From the NCBI GenBank assembly GCA_003486285.1, contig DNGH01000111.1, positions 1,261 to 11,809 of the forward strand: a stretch of DNA of 10,549 nt, in the 5' to 3' direction. This document shows positions 1-5,200 of the stretch, piece by piece. Each line of letters opens with the position of its first letter. The first letter of the stretch is position 1. The notes beneath the pieces are model-generated. The model saw nothing but the letters and a program-made list of their open reading frames with translations. It was not told where the DNA came from and searched no databases. A program made the position numbers and the translations under genes. This DNA comes from Actinomycetota bacterium (GTDB taxonomy: Bacteria > Actinomycetota > Acidimicrobiia > Spongiisociales > UBA11373).

Positions 1-42
1 TTACCGGTTACCGGTTACCCGTTACCCGTTACCCGTGGCGGG
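1..42. repeat. Heptanucleotide tandem array A (TTACCSG units), cut by window edge
   Basis: Five head-to-tail 7-bp units are visible: TTACCGG twice, then TTACCCG three times, followed by a decayed unit TGGCGGG at 36-42. The array begins at base 1, so its true length is unknown. It lies between genes and shares the TACCCG core with the arrays at 1946-1973, 2016-2043 and 5892-5912. Related heptanucleotide arrays are known as STRRs in cyanobacteria; no function is assigned here. Confidence 0.85.
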
Positions 43-47
43 CTATC

Positions 48-97
48 ACTCCCCCCTTGTGGGGGAGTCGACCGGGCGCAGCCCGGTCGGTGGGGGG
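48..97. repeat. Double-hairpin REP-like intergenic element
   Basis: Two adjacent perfect stems are visible. The first is ACTCCCCC (48-55) pairing with GGGGGAGT (61-68) across a CTTGT loop. The second is CGACCGGGC (69-77) pairing with GCCCGGTCG (81-89) across a GCA loop. The C-run at 51-56 could instead pair with the G-run at 92-97, enclosing the second hairpin, so two folds compete. There is no T-tract, so a simple intrinsic terminator is unlikely unless GC-rich, tail-less termination is used. The layout (two stems, C-run and G-run flanks) resembles repetitive palindromic elements found in many copies in bacterial genomes; copy number cannot be judged here. Confidence 0.65.
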
Positions 98-108
98 TAC
101 GACCTCTG

Positions 109-125
109 GCTGACCGCTGACCGCT
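109..125. repeat. Short heptad array B (GCTGACC x2 plus partial)
   Basis: GCTGACC occurs at 109-115 and 116-122, followed by GCT. It has the same 7-bp period as the other intergenic arrays but a different unit. It lies about where the -35 region of the aldo/keto reductase promoter would be. Confidence 0.6.
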
Positions 126-138
126 CAGAGCCCCTTCC

Positions 139-144
139 TACACT
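139..144 (+). promoter_or_regulatory. -10 box TACACT for a leaderless aldo/keto reductase mRNA
   Basis: TACACT fits the actinobacterial TAnnnT -10 pattern and ends 8 nt before the ATG at 153, so transcription would start at or next to the start codon. No purine-rich Shine-Dalgarno sequence lies between them (CCCGCCCC), which agrees with leaderless translation. No convincing -35 hexamer is seen. Confidence 0.5.
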
Positions 145-152
145 CCCGCCCC

Positions 153-1163
153 ATGGAGTACCGCCCCTTCGGCACCACCGGGCTCAAGGTGAGCCGGTAC
201 GGGTTGGGCACTCTGATGCTCGGCGCCTGGGGCAATCCGGACCGCGACGAGTGCATTCGCATCATCCATGGCGCCCTCGACGCCGGGATCAACCTGGTGG
301 ACACCGCCGACGTCTACGCCGGTGGGGAGAGCGAAGAGATCGTCGGAGCGGCACTCGCCGGGCGCCGCGACCAGGTGATCCTCGCCACCAAGTTCCACAA
401 TCCGATGGGGCCCGGTCCCAATCAGCGCGGCAACTCCCGTCGCTGGATCCACGAGGCGGTCGAGGCCAGCCTGCGGCGGCTGCAGACGGATTGGATCGAT
501 GTGTATCAGGCGCACCGGCCCGATCCCGCCACCGCCATCGCGGACACCGTCGAGGCCCTCAGCGACCTGGTGCGTGCCGGGAAGATCCGGTACTGGGGCA
601 CTTCGATGTTCCCGCCCGGCCAGATTGTCGACGCCCTGTGGACCGCCGAGCGGCACACCGCGATCCCGCCCTGCTCCGAGCAGGTGCTCTACAACATCCT
701 TGCCCGCAACGTCGAGACCGATCTCTTTCCGACTTGCCGCCGCCACGGCACCGCCGTGATCACCTGGAGCCCGCTCTCCGGGGGATGGCTCACCGGCAAG
801 TACACCCGTGACGATCCGGCGCCCGCGGGGTCTCGCGCTGCGCGCTATCCCCAGTACTTCGATGCCGCCAGCGAGACCAAGTTGGGGACGGTGGAGCGAC
901 TCACCGCAGTGGCACAACAGGCCGGCCTCCCGCTGACCCATCTCGCGCTGGCATGGTGTGGGGAGCATCCCGCGGTGAGCAGCACACTGCTCGGGCCGCG
1001 CACCGAGGCTCAGCTGGTCGACCTCCTCGGCGTGGCCGACACCACCCTCGATGCCGCCACGCTCGACCGGATCGACGAGATCAACCCTCCGGGGGTGCTG
1101 CTCAACCCGCACGACCAGGACTGGGCCAACCCGGACCTGGAGCCATCCGTCCGCCGCCGCTGA
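153..1163 (+). CDS. Aldo/keto reductase
   Basis: This is a 336-residue cytosolic NAD(P)H-dependent oxidoreductase with the (beta/alpha)8 barrel of the aldo/keto reductase superfamily. The family's catalytic tetrad can be placed at Asp50 and Tyr55 (in DTADVY), Lys80 (ATKF) and His121 (QAHRPD). The N-terminal EYRPFGTTGLKVS and the C-terminal cofactor-binding stretch LLGPRTEAQL are both present, so the protein looks complete and is of normal family length. The start at 153 follows a -10-like box closely (leaderless). Its TGA is only 3 bp from the stop of the convergent SDR gene. The GNSRRWI..A...SLRRLQTDWIDVYQ region is typical of bacterial AKRs of the YajO/voltage-gated K-channel beta-subunit-like type. 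The substrate cannot be inferred and nothing nearby indicates a pathway. Confidence 0.93.
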   Translation: MEYRPFGTTGLKVSRYGLGTLMLGAWGNPDRDECIRIIHGALDAGINLVDTADVYAGGESEEIVGAALAGRRDQVILATKFHNPMGPGPNQRGNSRRWIHEAVEASLRRLQTDWIDVYQAHRPDPATAIADTVEALSDLVRAGKIRYWGTSMFPPGQIVDALWTAERHTAIPPCSEQVLYNILARNVETDLFPTCRRHGTAVITWSPLSGGWLTGKYTRDDPAPAGSRAARYPQYFDAASETKLGTVERLTAVAQQAGLPLTHLALAWCGEHPAVSSTLLGPRTEAQLVDLLGVADTTLDAATLDRIDEINPPGVLLNPHDQDWANPDLEPSVRRR

Positions 1164-1166
1164 GGG

Positions 1167-1937
1167 TCAGGGGACCAGGCGCCCTTCCATGCCTCCGGCG
1201 ACCACGACCACCTGCCCGGTGACGTGACCGGAGATTCGGTCCGAGGCCAGCGTCACCACCTGGGCGGCAACATCCTCAGGGGTCCCGAACTTCTTCAACG
1301 GCATCGTCGCCGTGACCCGGGCCACGTTGGCCGCATCCAGTCCCTTCTCCCCGATCATCGGCGTCACCGTCCACCCGGGTGCGACCGCATTCACGCGCAC
1401 CCCACTGCCGATCCGGGCTGCTTCGTTCTTGGCGCTGAGCAGCAACCCCGAGAGGATCGCCCCTTTGGCGGCGGCGTAGTCGGAGTGGCCCGCCTCGCCG
1501 AAGACGCCGGCGGTGGAGCCGATCATCACCAATGCCCCCGAACCGGTCAGCGCGGCGTGGCGGAGGAAGGCCCGGGCGGTGAGGAAGGTGGCGGTGAGAT
1601 TGGAACGCAGCGTCGCCTCCCACCGCTCGAGGGGCAGCTGCCAGACCGGCAGATCCTCGGTCGGCCAGACCCCGGCATTGGCCACCACGACATCGAGGCG
1701 GCCCAGTCGGTTGACAGCCTCGGGCACCAGTGCATCGACTTCGGCCTCGACGGTGAGATCGGCCGGCAGCGCCACCCCCCCGACCGCGGCGGCGAGTCGC
1801 ACCGCCTCCGCCTCGGAGGTGCGGTAGTGGATGGCGACTTTGGCCCCTTCGGCGGCAAAGGCTCGCACCACGGCGCTACCGATGCCGCCAGCTCCCCCCG
1901 TGACGAGAACCCCCTTGCCGGAAAGGCCTGTGTCCAT
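1167..1937 (-). CDS. SDR family NAD(P)-dependent oxidoreductase (FabG-like)
   Basis: This is a 256-residue classical short-chain dehydrogenase/reductase. The Rossmann glycine motif TGGAGGIG is at residues 13-20, NAG at 87-89 and the catalytic tetrad at Asn113, Ser141, Tyr154 and Lys158 (YAAAK). The C-terminal G.V..VAGGM segment is the usual substrate-side end of the fold. Length is normal for the family. It resembles 3-oxoacyl-ACP reductases, but many SDRs of other specificity do too, so no gene symbol is given. The ATG at 1937 is preceded on the minus strand by a TAGCGT box 6 nt upstream and no Shine-Dalgarno, suggesting a leaderless transcript. It is divergent from the F420-dependent gene at 2068, sharing a repeat-filled intergenic region, and convergent with the aldo/keto reductase. 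Confidence 0.92.
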   Translation of the reverse strand: MDTGLSGKGVLVTGGAGGIGSAVVRAFAAEGAKVAIHYRTSEAEAVRLAAAVGGVALPADLTVEAEVDALVPEAVNRLGRLDVVVANAGVWPTEDLPVWQLPLERWEATLRSNLTATFLTARAFLRHAALTGSGALVMIGSTAGVFGEAGHSDYAAAKGAILSGLLLSAKNEAARIGSGVRVNAVAPGWTVTPMIGEKGLDAANVARVTATMPLKKFGTPEDVAAQVVTLASDRISGHVTGQVVVVAGGMEGRLVP

Positions 1938-1943
1938 GGGGCC

Positions 1944-1949
1944 ACGCTA
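1944..1949 (-). promoter_or_regulatory. -10 box TAGCGT for the SDR gene, overlapping a heptad unit
   Basis: Read on the minus strand, TAGCGT lies 6 nt before the ATG at 1937 and fits TAnnnT. Its last four plus-strand bases (1946-1949) are the first bases of the first GCTACCC heptad, so the repeat array appears to supply part of the promoter. Confidence 0.4.
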
Positions 1950-1973
1950 CCCGTCGCCCGCTACCCGTCGCCC
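1946..1973. repeat. Heptad array C: GCTACCC / GTCGCCC alternating
   Basis: Four 7-bp units in the order GCTACCC, GTCGCCC, GCTACCC, GTCGCCC are equivalent to a perfect 14-bp unit repeated twice. The array begins 9 bp upstream of the SDR start codon. With array D at 2016-2045 it forms an imperfect inverted repeat. Confidence 0.85.
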
Positions 1974-2015
1974 GCCGGCCCCACTGAGAGGCCTGGGCAA
2001 CTCGTTCGGCAGCTT

Positions 2016-2043
2016 GCGGGAAGCGGGTGGCGGGAAGCGGGTA
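2016..2043. repeat. Heptad array D: GCGGGAA / GCGGGTG / GCGGGAA / GCGGGTA
   Basis: Four 7-bp units are followed by a decayed fifth, GCCGGAG. Read as the reverse complement, 2016-2045 matches array C (1946-1975) at 23 of 30 positions, so C and D could form a long imperfect stem with a 40-bp loop. It sits about where the -35 region of the gene at 2068 would be. Confidence 0.8.
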
Positions 2044-2067
2044 GCCGGAGATGTGGTTACCTACCCC

Positions 2068-2472
2068 ATGACACCTGTGACCCTCCCCGATCCGCTCAAG
2101 GCCGTTCTCGACTCGCGCGCCTTTGCCCACCTCACCACCCTCGACCCCGATGGCGCCCCGCAGTCCAGTGCGATGTGGATCATGCGGGATGGAGAGCGCA
2201 TCGTCTTCAACACCGCCGAGGGGCGGCGCAAGTGGCGCAACCTGAAGAACGATGCCCGGGTCTCGATCTCGATCAGCAAGCAGGACGAGCCCTACCAGAA
2301 CTGGTCGATCCAGGGGAAGGTCGTCGACATGCGCACCTCGGATGGGGTCGAGGTGATCGACGCCCTGGCGCGCAAGTACATCGACGGCGCCGACAAGTAC
2401 CCGTGGCTCACGCCGGGGATGGTGCGGGTCACGATCGTGGTCGAGCCGACCCGCGTCGCGGGGAATTCGTAG
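2068..2472 (+). CDS. PPOX-fold F420-dependent oxidoreductase (FDOR-B type)
   Basis: This 134-residue protein belongs to the split beta-barrel (pyridoxamine-5'-phosphate oxidase-like) family, in the subgroup described as F420-dependent. Family-typical segments are LTTLDPDGAPQSSAMWI (residues 22-38), IVFNTAEGRRKWRNLKNDA (45-63), where the basic residues normally contact F420, and SIQGKV (80-85). Length is normal. The ATG at 2068 was chosen because the family begins a few residues before P..LKAVLDS.AFAHL; the reading frame stays open upstream through the intergenic repeats, but that extension has no family character. F420 is the expected cofactor from family knowledge; flavin or heme use cannot be excluded. 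A TTACCT sequence 5 nt before the ATG is a weak -10 candidate. The substrate is unknown. Confidence 0.88.
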   Translation: MTPVTLPDPLKAVLDSRAFAHLTTLDPDGAPQSSAMWIMRDGERIVFNTAEGRRKWRNLKNDARVSISISKQDEPYQNWSIQGKVVDMRTSDGVEVIDALARKYIDGADKYPWLTPGMVRVTIVVEPTRVAGNS

Positions 2473-2486
2473 ACCCCGGTTTCAGA

Positions 2487-2500
2487 GGGACCGCGGTCCC
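2487..2500. promoter_or_regulatory. Perfect 14-bp palindrome GGGACCGCGGTCCC
   Basis: GGGACCGCGGTCCC is an exact palindrome 15 bp after the stop at 2472 and directly next to a CACAAT -10-like sequence (2500-2505) of the gene at 2515. It could be an operator for a dimeric repressor or a short terminator hairpin for the upstream gene. There is no T-tract, so the operator reading is slightly favoured. Confidence 0.35.
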
Positions 2501-2514
2501 ACAATTCACCCGTC

Positions 2515-2808
2515 GTGACCACCATCGGTTCCCTGAATGAGAAACCGCTCCATGCCGCCCTCAAGGAGTGGTACCGCCGGCGTGGAGACCTCGTGGAGGT
2601 TGCAACCGACGGGTTTGTCGTCGACCTGGTGCGCGCCGGACTGCTCATCGAGATCCAGACCGGGAGTTTCGCTGCGATGCGACGCAAGCTCGACCGGCTG
2701 CTCGATGCCCACTCCTGCCATCGCCCCGCCAGTCGGTGTCCAGGCCGACCGCCCGGCGGCCATCAGCGATCGGAAGCGGAGAGTGCCGAGTCCACGCGGT
2801 CCAGATAG
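2515..2808 (+). pseudogene. 3'-truncated conserved hypothetical protein, possibly PD-(D/E)xK-like
   Basis: The reading frame starts at a GTG and encodes 97 residues. Residues 1-66 look like a real conserved domain: IGSLNEKPLHAALKEWY, then DGFVVDLVRAGLLIEIQTGS, then RRKLDRLLDAH. I recall full-length relatives in actinobacteria, Chloroflexota and archaea that begin this way and continue well past this point, but I cannot confirm a family name. After His66 (about base 2713) the sequence becomes SCHRPASRCPGRPP..., with no domain character, and neither of the other plus-strand frames resumes a conserved continuation. The last 46 bp also overlap the 3' end of the oppositely oriented gene at 2763. 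The best reading is a 5' remnant left by a deletion or rearrangement. D37, E46 and Q48 are spaced like a PD-(D/E)xK nuclease core with Gln in place of Lys, which is speculative. Confidence 0.55.
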
Positions 2809-3326
2809 CTGTAGTAGCACAGGGCCTCGGTAAGCAGGTGGGCATCGGCCGTGGGTGAGTCCCATTCCATCTCCTGGAACCAATCACCTTCGTCCGACCA
2901 TGTCACCGACCAGGTGACCCCGGTGACCCCATGCGACGTCATGCACTCCGCCATGGCGGCGACTGCCCGCTCCCGCTCCTCCCGGCTCACCACCCCGTCG
3001 GCCACGATCTCGTCCTGAAGTGCGACCCCCGCTGGCTCGAGCTCGCTCGGGACCGGCATCGTCGTGGTGACGACCTCGTCGGTGGCGTCAACACTTACGG
3101 TCGTCGATGGCGACTCCCCGGACAGGAAGGAACCGGGATCCGCGACCGGGGCCGTCAGCGCCAAGATAACGAAGCCCGTGGCAGCAGCAACGGCAACGAC
3201 ACCAGCCGCCGTTGCCCAAACCCTCCGCGTTGAACGCGTGATTCTGGCAACCGGCGGAGGCTGCGCCTTCCCGATTGTCTCCTGCGCGACTTCGGCGTGT
3301 TGTCGCAGCAGTGTGTCGATGTTCAT
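2763..3326 (-). CDS. Single-pass membrane protein, probable anti-sigma/sensor partner of the ECF sigma factor
   Basis: This 187-residue protein has a short cytoplasmic N-terminus (1-36, basic at the end), one transmembrane helix (about 37-59, VWATAAGVVAVAAATGFVIL), a Ser/Thr/Pro-rich stalk (60-100) and an outside domain (about 100-187) with Cys128 and Cys170, which could form a disulfide. The segment ADGVVSREERERAVAAMAEC resembles a motif common in secreted actinobacterial proteins of unknown function. Its ATG overlaps the sigma factor TGA by 4 bp (ATGA), with an AGGAGG 4 nt upstream, so the two are translationally coupled. That position is where anti-sigma factors of ECF sigma factors usually lie. 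The HxxxCxxC zinc motif of ZAS-type anti-sigma factors is absent and the cytoplasmic part is very short, so binding to the sigma factor is inference. The open frame extends upstream to 3668, but that part lies antiparallel-free within the sigma gene in another frame and is rejected. Confidence 0.72.
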   Translation of the reverse strand: MNIDTLLRQHAEVAQETIGKAQPPPVARITRSTRRVWATAAGVVAVAAATGFVILALTAPVADPGSFLSGESPSTTVSVDATDEVVTTTMPVPSELEPAGVALQDEIVADGVVSREERERAVAAMAECMTSHGVTGVTWSVTWSDEGDWFQEMEWDSPTADAHLLTEALCYYSYLDRVDSALSASDR

Positions 3327-3826
3327 GTCTCCTCCTCTACCCCTAGGACCTCGGCAAGCCTGTGGCGTCCCCTCGCAAGGTGGACCCGAGCCGTCGACTC
3401 CGCACATCCGAGGATCTGTGCAACTTCTCGGATCGTGCGATCCTCGTAATAGACCAAAGCGATGATTTGTGCCTGACGGCGGGGCAGCCGCCGAACTTCG
3501 TCCCAGATGTGAGCCGTGTCTACGGGCATCTCCGAAAGTCCCGACTCTCGACGTGCCCCCATCCGAGTGATCGACCGGACCTCGGCATAACGACGACGAA
3601 GCCACGATCGGGCGTGATTCGACAGTACGGTTCGGATCCATCCTTCCGGCGTTTTGATTCGGTCCCATGCGCGGTACGCCGCCACGAACACCTCCTGAGT
3701 CAGTTCTTCTGCCAGTGATCGGTCGCCCGTCAAGACGTGCGCCAACCCCAAGAGCCGCCGGTACTCCCGGCCGTAGAACTGCTCGAACGGCTCCCGGCTC
3801 TGCAATGACGGCACATCCGCGGCCAC
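3323..3826 (-). CDS. ECF (sigma-70 family) RNA polymerase sigma factor
   Basis: This 167-residue protein has the two domains of an extracytoplasmic-function sigma factor. Region 2 is about residues 13-80 (FEQFYGREYRRLLGLAHVLT, then LAEELTQEVFVAAYRAW, then GWIRTVLSNHARSWLRRR). Region 4 is about 108-160, with the helix-turn-helix TIREVAQILGCAESTARVHL. It directs RNA polymerase to a specific promoter set, usually in response to an envelope or stress signal relayed by its partner. It overlaps the membrane protein downstream by 4 bp. The GTG start at 3826 is supported by GGGAGAGG at 3834-3841, 7 nt upstream on the minus strand. The SigE/SigK-like subgroup cannot be settled by eye. Codon and base composition appear less GC-rich than flanking genes. 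Confidence 0.93.
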   Translation of the reverse strand: MAADVPSLQSREPFEQFYGREYRRLLGLAHVLTGDRSLAEELTQEVFVAAYRAWDRIKTPEGWIRTVLSNHARSWLRRRYAEVRSITRMGARRESGLSEMPVDTAHIWDEVRRLPRRQAQIIALVYYEDRTIREVAQILGCAESTARVHLARGRHRLAEVLGVEEET

Positions 3827-4027
3827 GGCCCGGCCTCTCCCATCATCCGCTCTCAGGGAGTATGTCGCACGACACCGGAGACGTGCTTACCCGGGAGTCC
3901 GACGCCGTCCCTGTCGATGGCGCGGTCGCGCGGGGGGCTGATCCTTCGTATTCGGGCTCCGACGCTAGGCCGAGGGGCCGCTCGAGCTGTCGCGGCTGCG
4001 CTGCACGAGCGCGATCCCAGCGGGCGC
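3827..4027 (-). promoter_or_regulatory. Intergenic region with promoter candidate and Shine-Dalgarno of the sigma factor operon
   Basis: This 201-bp gap separates the 3' end of the deaminase gene from the sigma gene. On the minus strand it has CATACT (3859-3864), a possible -10 box, and GGGAGAGG (3834-3841), a clear Shine-Dalgarno 7 nt before the GTG. An 8-bp direct repeat TCCGACGC (3898-3905 and 3958-3965) is also present. I find no T-rich intrinsic terminator after the deaminase stop and no tRNA or small ORF of merit. Confidence 0.4.
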
Positions 4028-5008
4028 CTAATCCCCTAGTAGTTGCGCCTTCATACCCGCATCGAGAAAGCTCGCTTCGATCGAGTTCCGCGCCAGCTGC
4101 GACATCTCGGCGTCGCTCATGCCGAGTCCCTGCTGGACGGCGCGGTAGTTGTCGGCGACGTACCCGCCGAAGTACGCGGGGTCGTCGGAGTTGATCGTCA
4201 CCTTCACCCCGGCGTCCATCAGCCGCTTGAGGTTGTGGTCCTCGATCCGATCGAACACCCGGAGCCGCACGTTGGAGAGTGGGCACATGGTGAGGGGGAT
4301 GCGGTCGGCGGCGAGGCGCGACACCAGGGCGGGATCGGACTCGGACCGCACCCCGTGGTCGATCCGCTCCGCCCCGAGCAGGTCCAGGGCCTCCCAGACG
4401 TACTCGGGTGGACCCTCTTCCCCGGCGTGGGCGACCACGTGCAATCCGGCTTCACGGGCGCGTCCCATCACCTCCTGGAACCGCGACGGGGGGTACCCGA
4501 CCTCGGAGGAATCGAGTCCGACCCCGATCAACTCGTCGAAGAACGGAGCCGCAGCCTCGAGGGTGTCCAGGGCCGCCGGCTCACCCAGGTGGCGGAGGAA
4601 GCACATGATGAGACCCGTGGTGATGCCGAGTTCGCGCCCGGCCCGCTCCCGGGCCCGGGCGAACCCCGTCATGAACACCTGGAACCCGATGCCCCGCTCG
4701 GTGTGGGTCTGCGGGTCGAAGAACATCTCGGCGTGGCACACCCCGTCGCCTGCGGCGCGTACCAGGTAGGCCCACATCAGGTCCTCGAAGTCCTGGGAGG
4801 TGTGAAGCGCCGCTGCCCCCCGGTAGTAGATATCGAGGAAGGACTGCAGATCGGTGAACTCGTAGGCGGCGCGTACCGCCTCGACGGTTTCGAAGGGAAG
4901 GCCCACGTGATTCCGCGCCGCCAGGGAGAACATCATCTCGGGCTCGAGCGTCCCCTCGATGTGGAGGTGGAGCTCTGCCTTGGGCAGCAAGGTGATGAGG
5001 TCGGGCAT
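4028..5008 (-). CDS. Adenine deaminase (ADE-type of the adenosine/AMP deaminase family)
   Basis: This 326-residue protein is a zinc-dependent amidohydrolase that most likely deaminates adenine to hypoxanthine in purine salvage. Metal and catalytic residues are visible: HLHIEGT with His14 and His16, HAGEEG with His194 and Glu197, IDHGV with His218, and NSDDPAYFGGY with Asp275 and Asp276. The signatures CPLSNVRLRV and FFDPQTHTERG and the DSSE.G.PP segment match the adenine-specific ADE branch better than true adenosine deaminases, which have PTSN and NTDDP. This is family knowledge applied by eye. The ATG at 5008 starts four to ten residues before the LLPKAELHLH opening. The open frame extends to 5725 but runs antisense through the DUF2461 gene. 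A TATCCT -10 candidate lies at 5036-5041. It appears monocistronic. Confidence 0.9.
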   Translation of the reverse strand: MPDLITLLPKAELHLHIEGTLEPEMMFSLAARNHVGLPFETVEAVRAAYEFTDLQSFLDIYYRGAAALHTSQDFEDLMWAYLVRAAGDGVCHAEMFFDPQTHTERGIGFQVFMTGFARARERAGRELGITTGLIMCFLRHLGEPAALDTLEAAAPFFDELIGVGLDSSEVGYPPSRFQEVMGRAREAGLHVVAHAGEEGPPEYVWEALDLLGAERIDHGVRSESDPALVSRLAADRIPLTMCPLSNVRLRVFDRIEDHNLKRLMDAGVKVTINSDDPAYFGGYVADNYRAVQQGLGMSDAEMSQLARNSIEASFLDAGMKAQLLGD

Positions 5009-5035
5009 GGTGTCACTGCCTCTTCGGATCCGGTC

Positions 5036-5041
5036 AGGATA
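5036..5041 (-). promoter_or_regulatory. -10 box TATCCT for the adenine deaminase gene
   Basis: Minus-strand TATCCT fits TAnnnT and would start a transcript about 20 nt before the ATG at 5008. A GAGG sequence 10 nt before the ATG may act as a weak Shine-Dalgarno. The expected -35 position falls inside heptad array E. Confidence 0.35.
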
Positions 5042-5060
5042 TCGGTGGGTAAGTGGAGCC

Positions 5061-5079
5061 TGCAGCATGCAGCGTGCAG
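5061..5079. repeat. Heptad array E1: TGCAGCA / TGCAGCG / TGCAG
   Basis: Two full 7-bp units and a partial unit of the form TGCAGCN. The unit differs from the TACCC arrays but has the same period. Its last 10 bp CAGCGTGCAG (5070-5079) are exactly inverted at 5142-5151 in array E2. Confidence 0.7.
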
Positions 5080-5092
5080 TCCCGATGAGGCC

Positions 5093-5120
5093 GGCTGAAG
5101 CAGACCGGCCACCTTCAGCC
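5093..5120. repeat. Hairpin GGCTGAAG/CTTCAGCC between the inverted heptad arrays
   Basis: GGCTGAAG (5093-5100) and CTTCAGCC (5113-5120) form a perfect 8-bp stem around a 12-nt loop. It lies in the middle of the E1/E2 inverted pair, so the entire 5061-5151 block can fold as a nested structure. Confidence 0.6.
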
Positions 5121-5127
5121 CCCAAGG

Positions 5128-5151
5128 CTGCAAGCTGCCTGCTGCACGCTG
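5128..5151. repeat. Heptad array E2: CTGCAAG / CTGCCTG / CTGCACG / CTG
   Basis: Three 7-bp units of the form CTGCNNG plus a partial. It is the inverted counterpart of E1 and includes a perfect 10-bp inverted match, CTGCACGCTG. Confidence 0.7.
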
Positions 5152-5187
5152 AGGGATAGACCTCTTCCCCCATTCCCGCCACCGGAG

Positions 5188-5193
5188 TAGTTT
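5188..5193 (+). promoter_or_regulatory. -10 box TAGTTT for a leaderless DUF2461 mRNA
   Basis: TAGTTT fits TAnnnT and ends 7 nt before the ATG at 5201. The spacer CGCGCCC has no Shine-Dalgarno character, so leaderless initiation is likely. Confidence 0.45.
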
Positions 5194-5200
5194 CGCGCCC

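Noticed and set aside
1..35. CRISPR array
   Set aside because: The 7-bp units are contiguous without spacers, so this is a simple tandem repeat; no cas genes are present.
138..1112. 324-codon frame antisense to the aldo/keto reductase
   Set aside because: Shadow of a high-GC gene; the sense frame has a complete AKR tetrad.
1224..2540. 438-codon plus-strand frame across the SDR gene and the F420 gene
   Set aside because: It crosses two well-supported genes and the intergenic repeats, and its product has no recognisable domain.
3430..3443. GGATCGTGCGATCC palindrome
   Set aside because: It lies inside the sigma region 4 coding sequence and is short; chance is the simplest explanation.
3327..3668. 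Upstream extension of the membrane-protein frame into the sigma gene
   Set aside because: The extension lacks domain features; the ATG at 3326 has a strong AGGAGG and overlaps the sigma stop in the classic ATGA way.
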